A stretch of 64,000 bases of DNA from Peterkaempfera sp044755465 (GCF_044755465.1 NZ_JBIVRB010000017.1:62001-126000), one strand, 5' to 3'; counted from the stretch's first letter, positions 32,351 to 42,812 are shown. Notes: generated by a model not told the origin, from the letters alone. Translations and numbers: made by a program.

Positions 32351-33460
32351 ATGGCTTCTGTCACGTACGACAAGGCAACCCGTGTGTACCCGGGCGGCGA
32401 GCGCCCGGCCGTCGACCAGCTGGACCTGGACATCGCGGACGGTGAGTTCCTCGTCCTGGTCGGCCCGTCCGGCTGTGGCAAGTCGACCTCGCTGCGCATG
32501 CTGGCCGGCCTGGAGGACGTCAACGGCGGCGCCATCCGCATCGGTGACCGCGACGTCACCCACCTGCCGCCGAAGGACCGGGACATCGCCATGGTGTTCC
32601 AGAACTACGCGCTCTACCCGCACATGACCGTCGCGGACAACATGGGCTTCGCCCTGAAGATCGCCGGCGTCAACAAGGCCGAGATCCGCAAGAAGGTCGA
32701 GGAGGCCGCGAAGATCCTCGACCTCACCGACTACCTGGACCGCAAGCCGAAGGCGCTCTCCGGTGGTCAGCGCCAGCGTGTCGCGATGGGCCGTGCGATC
32801 GTCCGGGAGCCGCAGGTCTTCCTGATGGACGAGCCGCTGTCCAACCTGGACGCCAAGCTCCGGGTGTCCACCCGTACCCAGATCGCCTCGCTCCAGCGCC
32901 GCCTGGGCATCACCACCGTGTACGTCACCCACGACCAGGTCGAGGCGCTGACCATGGGCGACCGGGTCGCGGTGCTCAAGGACGGCCTGCTCCAGCAGGT
33001 GGACAGCCCGCGCAACATGTACGACAAGCCGGCCAACCTCTTCGTCGCGGGCTTCATCGGCTCCCCGGCGATGAACCTGGTCGAGGTGCCGATCGTCGAC
33101 GGCGGCGTGAAGCTCGGCAACGCGGTGGTCAACGTCTCCCGCGACGTCGTCGCCGAGGCCGCCAACGCCGGCGACCGTACGGTGACCGTGGGCATCCGCC
33201 CCGAGCACCTGAACGTCGTCTCCGCCGAGGGCCTGAGCAAGGGCTCCCAGGGCCTGGCCGTGACCGTCAACGTGGTCGAGGAGCTCGGCGCCGACGGCTA
33301 TGTGTACGGCTCCGCGCACGTCGGCGGCGAGACCAAGGACCTGGTCGTCCGGGTGCACGGCCGCCAGATCCCGATGAAGGGCGAGACCATCCACGTCGTG
33401 CCGGTGGCCAACGAGACGCACGTCTTCTCCACCAGCAGCGGCAAGCGCCTCACCGACTGA
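32351..33460 (+). CDS. msiK: Multiple-sugar ABC transporter ATPase MsiK
   Basis: 369 residues. Walker A GPSGCGKST, signature LSGGQRQRVAMGRA, Walker B VFLMDEPLSNLD and the switch THDQ are intact; the C-terminal ~130 residues form the MalK-like regulatory domain (VTVGIRPEHLNVV). MsiK is the shared ATPase that powers many oligosaccharide importers (cellobiose, maltose, chitobiose). It stands alone without permease genes, as expected for this shared subunit, and carries a dre site upstream. Confidence 0.95.
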   Translation: MASVTYDKATRVYPGGERPAVDQLDLDIADGEFLVLVGPSGCGKSTSLRMLAGLEDVNGGAIRIGDRDVTHLPPKDRDIAMVFQNYALYPHMTVADNMGFALKIAGVNKAEIRKKVEEAAKILDLTDYLDRKPKALSGGQRQRVAMGRAIVREPQVFLMDEPLSNLDAKLRVSTRTQIASLQRRLGITTVYVTHDQVEALTMGDRVAVLKDGLLQQVDSPRNMYDKPANLFVAGFIGSPAMNLVEVPIVDGGVKLGNAVVNVSRDVVAEAANAGDRTVTVGIRPEHLNVVSAEGLSKGSQGLAVTVNVVEELGADGYVYGSAHVGGETKDLVVRVHGRQIPMKGETIHVVPVANETHVFSTSSGKRLTD

Positions 33461-33474
33461 CCCGCAGTCCGCCA

Positions 33475-33511
33475 GGAAGGCCCCGCCGGACACCGTCCGG
33501 CGGGGCCTTCC
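33475..33511 (+). terminator. Terminator after msiK
   Basis: GGAAGGCCCCGCCGGA (33475-33490) and its exact complement (33496-33511) with a 5-nt loop, 14 bp after the stop. Confidence 0.85.
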
Positions 33512-33626
33512 CGCGTTCCCGCCCAACTGGGCGGCGTCAACCGGAAGTCGGGACGAAACGGACGCCAATCACTCTTCCGTGTTACAGAATGTCGCGGATT
33601 CGTCACCTCTCGCTACGATCCAGGGC

Positions 33627-34079
33627 GTGAAGCAGCTCGCACGCCGCATCGGCAAGACCATCGCATTCGCGCTGCCGGTCGTCCTGGTGACGACCGGCAC
33701 CCTGGCCGTCACCCGCGTTCCGTGGGCGCCGCCGACCTCCTCCGACCACCAGGTGCTCGCCGCGGCCGCCGCCGACGGCACCATCGGCATCACCCCGGAC
33801 CGGACCGACCGGCCGGCCAAGCACGCGTCCCCCGAGGACGCGCTGCGCGACCGCCTGCTGAAGGACCTCCGGCGGCACGACCCGGGCACCGCGCTGACCA
33901 TGCTGGACCGTTCCATGCGGGAGCACCCCTCGCTCACCCCGTACTGCACCGGCTTGGCGCAGGACCTCGGCCGCGCCGCCGTGCGCAAGTACCACGGCGA
34001 CGTACGACGGGCCCGCTCCTTCGCCCGCCCGGTCTGTGACGGCTCGTTCGCGGCGGGCGCGGTCGACGCCGGCCACTGA
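33627..34079 (+). CDS. Conserved hypothetical exported/membrane-anchored protein
   Basis: 150 residues from GTG 33627, where the hydrophobic signal/anchor starts (KQLARRIGKTIAFALPVVL). The mature part has two cysteines (PYCTGLAQDLG and ARPVCDGSF) that could form a disulfide, and a basic helix between them. I do not recognise the family. The gene lies alone between msiK and the sugar nucleotidyltransferase. Confidence 0.75.
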   Translation: MKQLARRIGKTIAFALPVVLVTTGTLAVTRVPWAPPTSSDHQVLAAAAADGTIGITPDRTDRPAKHASPEDALRDRLLKDLRRHDPGTALTMLDRSMREHPSLTPYCTGLAQDLGRAAVRKYHGDVRRARSFARPVCDGSFAAGAVDAGH

Positions 34080-34235
34080 GCACCCCGGCGCCCCGGCATC
34101 CGGGCCCGCTGCGCCCCGCCGGCGACTACGGCCTCCCCGCAGTCGCCGGCGGGGTCCCGCCTGCCCGCCCAGGGCCGCGCTAACAGGCGTCCCGGGCCGG
34201 ACCGGAGCCCGCCGGGCGCCCCTTAGGGTGGCTCC

Positions 34236-35003
34236 ATGACCGCTGATCTCACGCAGCCCCCTGCGGCGAACCCGGCCGCCCCCACCGTCACCCAGGCCGT
34301 CATCCTGGCGGGCGGCCAGGGGTCCCGGCTGCGCCCGTACACCGACGACCGGCCCAAGCCGCTGGTCGAGATCCCCGGCACCGGGGTGCCCATCATCGGG
34401 CACCAGATCGCCTGGCTCGCCGAGGAGGGCGTCACCGATGTCGCCGTCTCCTGCGGACACCTCGCTCAGGTGCTCCAGGACTGGCTGACCCAGGCCGAAC
34501 TGCCGGTCAATGTGACCACGGTGGTGGAGACCGAGCCGCTCGGCCGGGGTGGCGGCCTGAAGTACGCGGCCAAGGCGCTCCCCCGGCCCGACGAGCCCTG
34601 GTACGCCACCAACGGCGACATCTGGACCCGGTTCTCGCTGCGCGACATGGCCGCCTTCCACCACGAGCGGGCCGCCGTCGCCACCCTGGCGCTGGCCCGG
34701 CCGCGCATCCCGTGGGGCGCCGTGGAGACGGACCGGTTCGGCAACATCCTGGACTTCGTGGAGGCGCCGCCCTCCCCGTTCCTGATCAACGCCGGTCTGT
34801 ACGTCTTCTCAGCGGGCTTCAGCGCCCTGCTGCCCGACGTGGGCGACCATGAGCGCACCACCTTCCCGCAGCTGGCCCGCGAGCGGAAGCTGGCCGGCTA
34901 CCAGCTGCCGCAGGGCTGCTACTGGCGGGCCATCGACACCGCCAAGGACCTCACCGAGGCCGCCCGGGAACTCGCCTCCGTCCGAGGCGCCATCAAGGAC
35001 TGA
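34236..35003 (+). CDS. NDP-sugar nucleotidyltransferase
   Basis: 255 residues. AVILAGGQGSRLRPYTDDRPKPLVEI is the nucleotide-binding signature (shown here as the segment from residue 18 to 43), with a metal-binding NGDIW near 125. It resembles mannose-1-phosphate guanylyltransferase or glucose-1-phosphate thymidylyltransferase but lacks the C-terminal beta-helix, so the sugar cannot be fixed. ATG 34236 is close to a poor ribosome site (AGGGTGGCTCC). Confidence 0.88.
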   Translation: MTADLTQPPAANPAAPTVTQAVILAGGQGSRLRPYTDDRPKPLVEIPGTGVPIIGHQIAWLAEEGVTDVAVSCGHLAQVLQDWLTQAELPVNVTTVVETEPLGRGGGLKYAAKALPRPDEPWYATNGDIWTRFSLRDMAAFHHERAAVATLALARPRIPWGAVETDRFGNILDFVEAPPSPFLINAGLYVFSAGFSALLPDVGDHERTTFPQLARERKLAGYQLPQGCYWRAIDTAKDLTEAARELASVRGAIKD

Positions 35004-35055
35004 CCGTACCCGCACAGACGCGCGCAGGCCGTACGCACACAGACCGTACGTGAAA

Positions 35056-35108
35056 GACGGCGGCGGCCGTCCCCCCGGGGGAACCGGGAGGGCACGGCCG
35101 CCGCCGTC
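35056..35108. terminator. Bidirectional hairpin between convergent genes
   Basis: GACGGCGGCGGCCGT (35056-35070) and ACGGCCGCCGCCGTC (35094-35108) around a G/C-rich loop, between the nucleotidyltransferase stop and the stop of the minus-strand DoxX gene. Confidence 0.75.
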
Positions 35109-35131
35109 CGCAGTGTCACCGGATCGGGCCG

Positions 35132-36811
35132 TCAGGCGAGACCGACCGGAGTCGCCGGGTGCCCGCCGCCGGGCATTCCCAGCACCGGCATCCCGCCGAT
35201 GGTGTCGCTGCCCAGCAGACCGCCGATCACCCCGCCGTCGCCCTTGGACGACTGCGACGGGCCGGGGTTCTGGCCGGGCGACGTGGTGCCGCCGACCGCC
35301 GGGGCCTGGGTGTGCGACGGGCTCACACCGCCGTGCTGCGGGCTGCCGCCGCCCGGCGCCGCTCCCCCGGTCGTGGTGCGGGAGGGCTGCCCGCCGGGCA
35401 CGGCGCTGTGCTGCGGCGTGGCGGGCGGCGGGGTGGACGTCCGCGCGGACGGGCGGGCCGACGGGTGGACCGACGGCGGCGCGGACGGGTGCGCCCCGCC
35501 GGTGGGGGCGGTGGAGGCACCGCCGCTGGGCCGGTCGGCCGGCCAGGTGGGCTTGCCGTAGTCCGTGGGCGGCGCCGGGTGCTGCGGCACCACCGTGGTG
35601 GACACCACGCCGGTGCGCACCGCAGTGCCCAGCACCGAGCCCAGCAGCAGGCTCAGCCCGACCACCATGAAGGACAGCACCGCGCCCCGGCGCAGCACCC
35701 GCCGCCGCATCCGGCCCACCGTGGCGGCCGGACCGAGCCGCCGCCACGCCTCCAGCGCCAGCCTGCCGTCGACCGAGCCGAACGGCGCCCCCGCGATCAG
35801 CAGCGGGCTCCAGGCGGCCAGGTAGATGAAGTCGGGCGCGTCGTACGCGGGCACGGCCCGCCAGCTGACGGTCAGCAGCAGCGCCACCGAGAGCAGTGTC
35901 GCGGCGGCGGCCGCGGCCCGCTGCCAGAGGCCGAGCACCGAGAGCACGCCCACCACGATCTGGGTGAACGCCACCGCGAGCCCGGCGCCCACCGGGTGGG
36001 CCATGGCGAAGTCCAGCAGCGGCTGGGCGAAGCTCCAGGGGTGCAGCGAGCCGAGCCAGCGCATCATGGAGCCGCGGTCGCCGCCGTCGAAGTAGACGGG
36101 GTCGCACAGCTTGCTGAAGCCCGCGTACACCGAGATGCAGCCGAGGAAGACCCGCAGCGGCAGCAGGACCAGGCCCAGGTCGACCTTGCGGCCGGGGTAG
36201 CGGACGTGGTGCGCGAGGTCGCCGGGCGCCTGGGACCAGCTCTCGTCGTACTCCGGCTCGTACTCCTCGCCGCCCGGCGTCCAGACGACCGGGGGCAGCT
36301 CGGGCAGCGCGCGCTCGGCCGGCGGCCGGGAGCCGTGGCCGCCCTGCTGCGGCACACTGCGGCCGTACGGGCTGCTGTCGGCGGCGGCGAGGCGGGGCAG
36401 CAGCCGGGTGGTGCTCTGCTCGCCGTCCTGGGCGGCGGCGGGCTGGGGGACCAGCCGGACCGCGTCCAGCAGCCGGGTGGCCGCCAGGTCGCCGGGGGAC
36501 GCCTGGCCGCTCCAGGTGACGGGGGTGACCCTGCCCTTGCGGCGCGGCGCGGCGGGGCCGCCGGCGCCCACCAGGGCCATGGCCGGGGGTGCGGCGAAGG
36601 CCGGGGGCGCGTAGGGGCCGCCGTACGAGGAGCTGTACGCGGGCGCGTCGATGAGCGGGGCGACCGGCGTCCCGAGTCGGACCCGGAAGCTGGCGTGCGA
36701 GCCGCCGAGCCGCACCGGGTCGCTCGGCACCTTGATGGTGCTCAGCTCGGGCTGTTCGCCTATCCCAGCGGAGCGTCCCCCCTGGGAACGGGGAGGTGTT
36801 CTGGTGTCCAC
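35132..36811 (-). CDS. DoxX-family membrane protein with long cytoplasmic and Pro-rich tails
   Basis: 559 residues. Residues 1-210 are hydrophilic and Pro/Ala-rich. The DoxX core with four hydrophobic segments begins at about 215 (LVLLPLRVFLGCISVYAGFSKL) and ends near 360; a further segment lies at ~390-410. The last 140 residues are Pro/Thr/Ser/Gly-rich and probably disordered. DoxX proteins are linked to thiosulfate:quinone or thiol stress functions. GTG 36811 is the best start seen. Confidence 0.85.
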   Translation of the reverse strand: MDTRTPPRSQGGRSAGIGEQPELSTIKVPSDPVRLGGSHASFRVRLGTPVAPLIDAPAYSSSYGGPYAPPAFAAPPAMALVGAGGPAAPRRKGRVTPVTWSGQASPGDLAATRLLDAVRLVPQPAAAQDGEQSTTRLLPRLAAADSSPYGRSVPQQGGHGSRPPAERALPELPPVVWTPGGEEYEPEYDESWSQAPGDLAHHVRYPGRKVDLGLVLLPLRVFLGCISVYAGFSKLCDPVYFDGGDRGSMMRWLGSLHPWSFAQPLLDFAMAHPVGAGLAVAFTQIVVGVLSVLGLWQRAAAAAATLLSVALLLTVSWRAVPAYDAPDFIYLAAWSPLLIAGAPFGSVDGRLALEAWRRLGPAATVGRMRRRVLRRGAVLSFMVVGLSLLLGSVLGTAVRTGVVSTTVVPQHPAPPTDYGKPTWPADRPSGGASTAPTGGAHPSAPPSVHPSARPSARTSTPPPATPQHSAVPGGQPSRTTTGGAAPGGGSPQHGGVSPSHTQAPAVGGTTSPGQNPGPSQSSKGDGGVIGGLLGSDTIGGMPVLGMPGGGHPATPVGLA

Positions 36812-36974
36812 ACCCCACTAACCGAGTGACGCGCCATTAGGACACCCCCCGGAGCGCAACCCGCCCCGATCGGGCAGACCGCGGGCGCCCGGCCACCGGC
36901 CGTCCCGGGCGGGGCGCGGGGCCTGCGGGCCTGGTCGGACGGGCGTGGCGGCCTTGGCGGGGGCGTCAGGGGCA

Positions 36975-37023
36975 GGCGCGCGCCCCCGAACGCGCGGGGG
37001 CGCGTTCGGGGGGCGTGCGCGCC
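36975..37023 (-). terminator. Large imperfect hairpin downstream of rlmB
   Basis: GGCGCGCGCCCCCGAACGCG (36975-36994) pairs with 37001-37023 with one bulge. It lies 71 bp beyond the rlmB stop, in the gap 36812-37093. Confidence 0.6.
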
Positions 37024-37061
37024 GTACGGGGGCGTGCCCGACCGGGCAGCGGCGCCGTCGT

Positions 37062-37109
37062 TCAGCGGGCGGTGTCGTCAGCGGGCGGTGCCGTCAGCGG
37101 GCGGCGCGC
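37062..37109. repeat. Three 16-bp tandem repeats ending in rlmB
   Basis: TCAGCGGGCGGTGTCG, TCAGCGGGCGGTGCCG and TCAGCGGGCGGCGCGC. The third copy contains the stop and last codons of rlmB on the minus strand, the other two look like duplications past the stop. Confidence 0.75.
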
Positions 37110-38086
37110 AGCCGGGCCGCCTCGTAGAACACGATGCCGGCCGCGACACCGGCGTTGAGCGACTCGGTCTCGCCCGGCATCGGGATGCGGACGGTCAGGT
37201 CGCAGGTCTCGGAGACCAGCCGGGACAGGCCCTTGCCCTCCGAGCCGACCACGATCACGACCGGGCCGGACAGCGCGTCCAGGTCACCGATCTCGGCCTC
37301 GCCGTCGGCGGCCAGGCCGACCACCATCAGGCCGGCCTTCTGGTAGCCCTCCAGCGCGCGGGTGAGGTTGGTGGCGCGGGCCACCTGGACCCGGGCGGCG
37401 GCGCCGGCCGAGGTCTTCCAGGCGCCGGCGGTCATCCCGGCGGCGCGCCGCTCGGGGATCACCACGCCATGGCCGCCGAAGGCGGCGGCGGAGCGGACCA
37501 CGGCGCCGAGGTTGCGCGGGTCGGTGACGCCGTCCAGCGCGACGATCAGCGGGTCCTCGCCGGCGTCGGCGGCGGTCTCCAGCAGGTCCTCGGGGTGGGC
37601 GTACTCGTACGGCGGGACCTGGAGGACCAGGCCCTGGTGGTTGAGGCCGCCGGTCATCTGGTCCAGCTGCGGGCGCGGGGCCTCCATCAGCGGCAGGCCG
37701 CGGTCGTTGGCCGCCTGGAACGCCTCGCGGACCCGGTCGTCGGTGTCGATGAACTGCATCACGTATAGCGCGGTCGCCGGGACGCCGCCGCGCAGCGCCT
37801 CGACCACGGAGTTGCGGCCGACGACCAGCTCGGCGGCACCGGCGCCGCCGCGCCCGCCACGGGGCGCCCCGCCGGCCCGGCGCATGCCGCCACGGGCCTT
37901 GGCGTCACGCTCGCGCTTGAGGGCGGCGTTGGCGGCGCGCTGCTTGGGGTGGCCCTTGCGGGCCTCGGCGGGCGGGGTCGGGCCCTTGCCCTGGAGTGCC
38001 TTCCGGCTGTGGCCGCCGGTACCGACACTGGCGCCCTTCTTGGACCCCGGGTTGCGGCGGTTCCTGCGCTGGCTGTTGCCGGCCAT
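37094..38086 (-). CDS. rlmB: 23S rRNA (guanosine 2'-O)-methyltransferase RlmB
   Basis: 330 residues from ATG 38086 (AGGACAGGACG upstream). The basic, low-complexity N-terminus (residues 1-85) is typical of the actinobacterial enzyme. The L30e-like substrate domain follows (ELVVGRNSVVEALRGG), then the SPOUT motifs NLGAVVRSAAAFG, VVGSEGKGLSRLV and IPMPGETESLNAGVAAGI that form the SAM knot. It methylates G2251-type positions in 23S rRNA. The neighbour upstream is cysS, as in other actinomycetes. Confidence 0.93.
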   Translation of the reverse strand: MAGNSQRRNRRNPGSKKGASVGTGGHSRKALQGKGPTPPAEARKGHPKQRAANAALKRERDAKARGGMRRAGGAPRGGRGGAGAAELVVGRNSVVEALRGGVPATALYVMQFIDTDDRVREAFQAANDRGLPLMEAPRPQLDQMTGGLNHQGLVLQVPPYEYAHPEDLLETAADAGEDPLIVALDGVTDPRNLGAVVRSAAAFGGHGVVIPERRAAGMTAGAWKTSAGAAARVQVARATNLTRALEGYQKAGLMVVGLAADGEAEIGDLDALSGPVVIVVGSEGKGLSRLVSETCDLTVRIPMPGETESLNAGVAAGIVFYEAARLRAAR

Positions 38087-38125
38087 GGGTGTACGTCCTG
38101 TCCTACTCGTCAGGTGGGGTGGGCC

Positions 38126-38173
38126 CGCAGTGAGGTGGGCCGCACCGGGTGCGGTGCGGCCCACCTCACTGCG
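38126..38173 (-). terminator. Perfect 21-bp hairpin between cysS and rlmB
   Basis: CGCAGTGAGGTGGGCCGCACC (38126-38146) pairs exactly with 38153-38173 around a 6-nt loop, 17 bp after the cysS stop and 40 bp before the rlmB start. It may separate or attenuate the two genes. Confidence 0.8.
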
Positions 38174-38189
38174 AGTCCGCCTCGGTGGT

Positions 38190-39584
<1,395 letters not shown>

Positions 39585-39667
39585 AGCGTCAAGCGTAGTG
39601 GGAAACCGGCGGTGCCCCGCGACCTGTGCGCCACGGGGCGGTCACGACTTCCGGCCGGAGCCGTCGG

Positions 39668-40060
39668 CTACAGGTGGTTGACGACCCTGGCGGGCCTGAT
39701 CCGGACGACCACCCGGACGTCGTCGGGGCCGTCGAAACCGTAGTCCTTGCCGGTGTACTTGTGGGACAACTCGTCGATCAGCTCCCGGCCGCCCTCGGTG
39801 CTGAGGGTCGCCTCGCCGCGCACCTCGACATAGGTGTACGGGGCCTCCGGCGGGTTGATGACCAGCGAGACCCGGGGGTCCTTGACGATGTTGAGGTGCT
39901 TGCGGCGGCCCTGCAGCGTGGAGAACAGCACGTCGTCGCCGTCACGCTTCACCCAGATGACCGACAGCTGCGGGCTGCCGTCGGGCTGGAGGGTGGCGAC
40001 GGTGGCGAAGCTCTTGGCGTCCAGCAGTTCCTTGGCCTTGTCGGACAGTGGCACGGACAC
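39668..40060 (-). CDS. PPOX-class F420-dependent oxidoreductase
   Basis: 130 residues from GTG 40060 behind GAGGGG; an in-frame extension to 40129 is less likely. LSDKAKELLDAKSFATVATLQPDG, QLSVIWVKRDGDDVLFST and KDPRVSLVINPP are typical of the F420-binding split-barrel family (PF01243-like). Likely a deazaflavin-dependent reductase of unknown substrate. Confidence 0.85.
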   Translation of the reverse strand: MSVPLSDKAKELLDAKSFATVATLQPDGSPQLSVIWVKRDGDDVLFSTLQGRRKHLNIVKDPRVSLVINPPEAPYTYVEVRGEATLSTEGGRELIDELSHKYTGKDYGFDGPDDVRVVVRIRPARVVNHL

Positions 40061-40170
40061 GCGCGACCCCTCTTCGTCGGTTGCTGACACGGCGTACTGC
40101 ACGGAAGTGGTTCCCCGCCATCCAAACACCCGGGGGTGGCGAGCGCGACCGATCCACGCCCTTCCGGGGC

Positions 40171-40224
40171 CCCGGCAGCGCCCTCCGACCCGGCAGCGCC
40201 CTCCGGCCCGGCTGCGCCCTTCCG
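40171..40224. repeat. Three 18-bp tandem repeats
   Basis: CCCGGCAGCGCCCTCCGA, CCCGGCAGCGCCCTCCGG and CCCGGCTGCGCCCTTCCG, between the PPOX gene and ispF. Confidence 0.8.
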
Positions 40225-40229
40225 GGCGG

Positions 40230-40721
40230 TCACTGCGCCAGGTACACCAGCGCGGTGGCGACGGCGGCCAGGCCCTCGGCCCGTCCGGTCAGCCCCAGCC
40301 CGTCGGTGGTGGTGCCGGAGACCGACACCGGAGCGCCCACGGCGGCGGAGAGCGCCGCCTGGGCCTCCGCGCGCCGCTTGCCGATCTTCGGCCGGACCCC
40401 GATGACCTGGATCGCGATATTGCCGATCCCGAAGCCGGCCGCGCGCACGATCCGGGCGGCCTCCGCGAGCAGCGTCACCCCGGAGGCGCCGGACCACTCG
40501 GGCCGGTCGGTGCCGAAGTGCGCGCCCAGGTCGCCCAGGCCGGCGGCGGAGAACAGCGCGTCGCAGGCGGCGTGCGCGGCCACGTCGGCGTCCGAGTGGC
40601 CGGCCAGCCCGGCCGCGGCACCGGGCCACTCCAGCCCGGCCACCCAGAGCGGGCGGCCGGGCTCGAAGGCGTGCACATCGGTGCCGATGCCGACCCGGGG
40701 AAGCAGCGGCTCAGAAGCCAT
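40230..40721 (-). CDS. ispF: 2-C-methyl-D-erythritol 2,4-cyclodiphosphate synthase
   Basis: 163 residues. GIGTDVHAFEPGRPL and LAGHSDADVAAHA hold the zinc ligands (DxH...H), and TTDGLGLTGRAEGLAA closes the family signature. It makes MEcPP in the non-mevalonate isoprenoid pathway. The ispD stop overlaps its start by 11 bp, so the two are translated together. Confidence 0.96.
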   Translation of the reverse strand: MASEPLLPRVGIGTDVHAFEPGRPLWVAGLEWPGAAAGLAGHSDADVAAHAACDALFSAAGLGDLGAHFGTDRPEWSGASGVTLLAEAARIVRAAGFGIGNIAIQVIGVRPKIGKRRAEAQAALSAAVGAPVSVSGTTTDGLGLTGRAEGLAAVATALVYLAQ

Positions 40722-41448
40722 CGGTGGCCCTCCTGCGGGCGAGTACGGCCTCGGCCAGGACGAGGTCCAGCGGACGGGTGACCTTGAACGCCTCGCCGTG
40801 GCCCGGCACGACCACGACCCGGCCGCCGAACCGCTCGACCAGGCCGGCGTCGTCGGTGATCGGCGGCAGCGAGCCGGCGGACTCCTCGGTCAGCGCCCGC
40901 TCGTGCACCGACCGCAGCACCTCGCGGCGGAAGCCCTGCGGGGTCTGCACGGCGCGCAGCACCGAGCGGTCGGGGGTGTCGAGCACCGGCTCGGGGCCGC
41001 CGCCGGGGCGGGGATCGACGCGCTTGACGGTGTCGGCCAGCGGCACCGCCGGGACGACGGCGTCGGCGCCGCCGCGTACCGCGTCCACCACCGCGTCCAC
41101 CACCTCCACCGGGACCAGCGGGCGGGCGGCGTCGTGCACCAGGACCACGTCCACGTCGTCGGGGACGGCCGCGAGGCCGAGCCGGACCGACTCCTGGCGG
41201 GTGGCGCCGCCCGCGACCACCCGGACGTCCTTGCCGGGCAGGCCGTGGTCGGCCAGCAGGGCGGCCACCTCGGCGACGCCGCCGGGGGGTGCGGCGACCA
41301 CGACCAGGGCGACGGCGCGGGAGCGGGTCAGGGCCCGTACGGCGTGCACCAGGATGGGGACCCCGCCGAGTTCGCGCAGGGCCTTGGGGGCACCGGGGCC
41401 CAGTCGTTCGCCCCGACCGGCGGCGGGGACCACTGCTGCGGCGTTCAG
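40711..41448 (-). CDS. ispD: 2-C-methyl-D-erythritol 4-phosphate cytidylyltransferase
   Basis: 245 residues if started at CTG 41448. VVPAAGRGERLGPGAPKAL is the CTP-binding loop, VLVHDAARPLVP and VQTPQGFRR are the other IspD motifs. The start is unusual: near the conserved N-terminus there is no ATG or suitable GTG/TTG; a CTG follows AAGGA with 7-nt spacing. TTG 41481 lacks a ribosome site, and a much longer frame to 41742 has shadow-like composition. An internal GTG would cut into the CTP loop. Confidence 0.9.
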   Translation of the reverse strand: MNAAAVVPAAGRGERLGPGAPKALRELGGVPILVHAVRALTRSRAVALVVVAAPPGGVAEVAALLADHGLPGKDVRVVAGGATRQESVRLGLAAVPDDVDVVLVHDAARPLVPVEVVDAVVDAVRGGADAVVPAVPLADTVKRVDPRPGGGPEPVLDTPDRSVLRAVQTPQGFRREVLRSVHERALTEESAGSLPPITDDAGLVERFGGRVVVVPGHGEAFKVTRPLDLVLAEAVLARRRATDGF

Positions 41449-41793
41449 GTTTCGTTCCTTCGGCGATGTGGGTATGGCCAAGGCGTGCCGGACCGGGCCC
41501 GCTCGCCTCAGGGCGAGTATCCCTTCCGTGACGGTCCGGGGCGGCACCGGGGAGTGAAGGAACAGTGGGGGCCGGCGGACGCGCCGGGCGTACGCGTGGG
41601 TGGTGCCGCGCGGACGTGCGCCCTCGGAGGCTTTGGGGGGCGCGGGCGTCCGGGAACGCCTCAGCGCCCGGAGTGCCGCGCCGACGTACGAGAGGTACGC
41701 GGGCGCATCGCACCGGGCGCTGAGGCGACGACGGGTCGACACCGGCGGTCAGGGGACCGCGGCGGCGCACCGAGCGAGGTGGTCGCCTCTGGA
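41449..41793. other. Gap between carD and ispD
   Basis: 345 bp. It contains the structured inverted repeat at 41657-41727 and the likely start region for ispD. No gene supported. Confidence 0.5.
41657..41727 (-). terminator. Large inverted repeat downstream of carD
   Basis: CGCCTCAGCGCCCGG (41657-41671) pairs exactly with CCGGGCGCTGAGGCG (41713-41727); the 41-nt interior can pair partly (GACGTAC...GTACGC). It is 67 bp after the carD stop. Confidence 0.65.
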
Positions 41794-42276
41794 TCAGGAG
41801 GCGAGGACCTCGTCGAGCAGCGTTTCGGCCTTGTCCTCGTTGGTGTTCTCGGCGAGCGCCAGCTCACTCACCAGGATCTGCCGGGCCTTCGCCAGCATCC
41901 GCTTCTCGCCGGCGGAGAGGCCGCGCTCCCGCTCACGGCGCCACAGGTCGCGCACAACCTCTGCGACCTTGATGACGTCGCCGGAGGCGAGCTTCTCGAG
42001 ATTGGCCTTGTAGCGTCGGGACCAGTTGGTGGGCTCCTCGGTGTACGGTGCGCGAAGCACCTCGAAGACGCGGTCCAGGCCCTCCTGGCCGACCACGTCG
42101 CGCACGCCTACGAACTCTGCGTTCTCCGCGGGCACGCGCAGCGTCAGGTCGCCCTGCTGCACCTTGAGCACCAGGTAGGTCTTGTCCACACCTTTGATCT
42201 GGCGGGTTTCGATGGCCTCGATCAGCGCGGCCCCGTGATGGGGGTAGACCACGGTGTCGCCAACCTTGAACGTCAT
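41794..42276 (-). CDS. carD: CarD-family transcriptional regulator
   Basis: 160 residues. The RNA polymerase-binding Tudor-like domain is MTFKVGDTVVYPHHGAALIE to about residue 60; the C-terminal helical DNA-binding part contains NWSRRYKANLEKLASGD and GEKRMLAKARQILVSELAL. CarD stabilises open promoter complexes, especially at rRNA promoters, and is essential in actinobacteria. It is followed by ispD-ispF, the common order. Confidence 0.95.
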   Translation of the reverse strand: MTFKVGDTVVYPHHGAALIEAIETRQIKGVDKTYLVLKVQQGDLTLRVPAENAEFVGVRDVVGQEGLDRVFEVLRAPYTEEPTNWSRRYKANLEKLASGDVIKVAEVVRDLWRRERERGLSAGEKRMLAKARQILVSELALAENTNEDKAETLLDEVLAS

Positions 42277-42812
42277 GTGACAGGTACCCCTTCCGTGGCT
42301 TTCCAGAATAACACGGGTTCGGCTGTATCCGAAGGGCGTTTTCGCAGGTCAGGGCGGGTCTCAGGGCTTGACAAGCGCCCCCGTGGCGTGCTGCGACCCC
42401 TGTTCGAGACCCGTTTACCGCAGGTGGGAAGCGGTTCGGCCGCTCGGTGAAACCGCGCCGAAACCCTCATTGGATCTTCTTTTCGCCCGTGTCCGGATCG
42501 TGATCGGATGCGGCGTCCGTGTGGTGCGGTGCTGTTCCTGGTCGGCATACGCACAGGTGGGGACGGACGGGCGCACTTCGGGCGTACGCGCCGCCATCGG
42601 ACGTCGCGCGCCGTGTGCCGAGGCTCACAGCGCCGTCCGGCACGCCGGGCGACCCGGGTCGCGACCCGGACCCACCTCCCGACACGGACCCACCCCCCGA
42701 CACGGACCCACCCCGTGAGGAGCGGAAGAGGGCGGTCGGTAATCTAGGGCCGTCCCAACCGGACGCCCGCCCGCCGGATGTCCGCACCCACGTCCAAGGA
42801 GAAGCCGCCGCC
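42277..42812. other. 536-bp divergent promoter region of carD and a lipoprotein gene
   Basis: No gene is supported. It holds the carD promoter (AT-richer part near 42300-42330, AATAACACGGG) and, near the lipoprotein, an 18-bp repeat (42662-42714). Confidence 0.45.
42662..42714. repeat. Three 18-bp tandem repeats
   Basis: CGACCCGGACCCACCTCC, CGACACGGACCCACCCCC and a third, 17-bp copy CGACACGGACCCACCCC, about 100 bp before the lipoprotein start. Confidence 0.8.
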
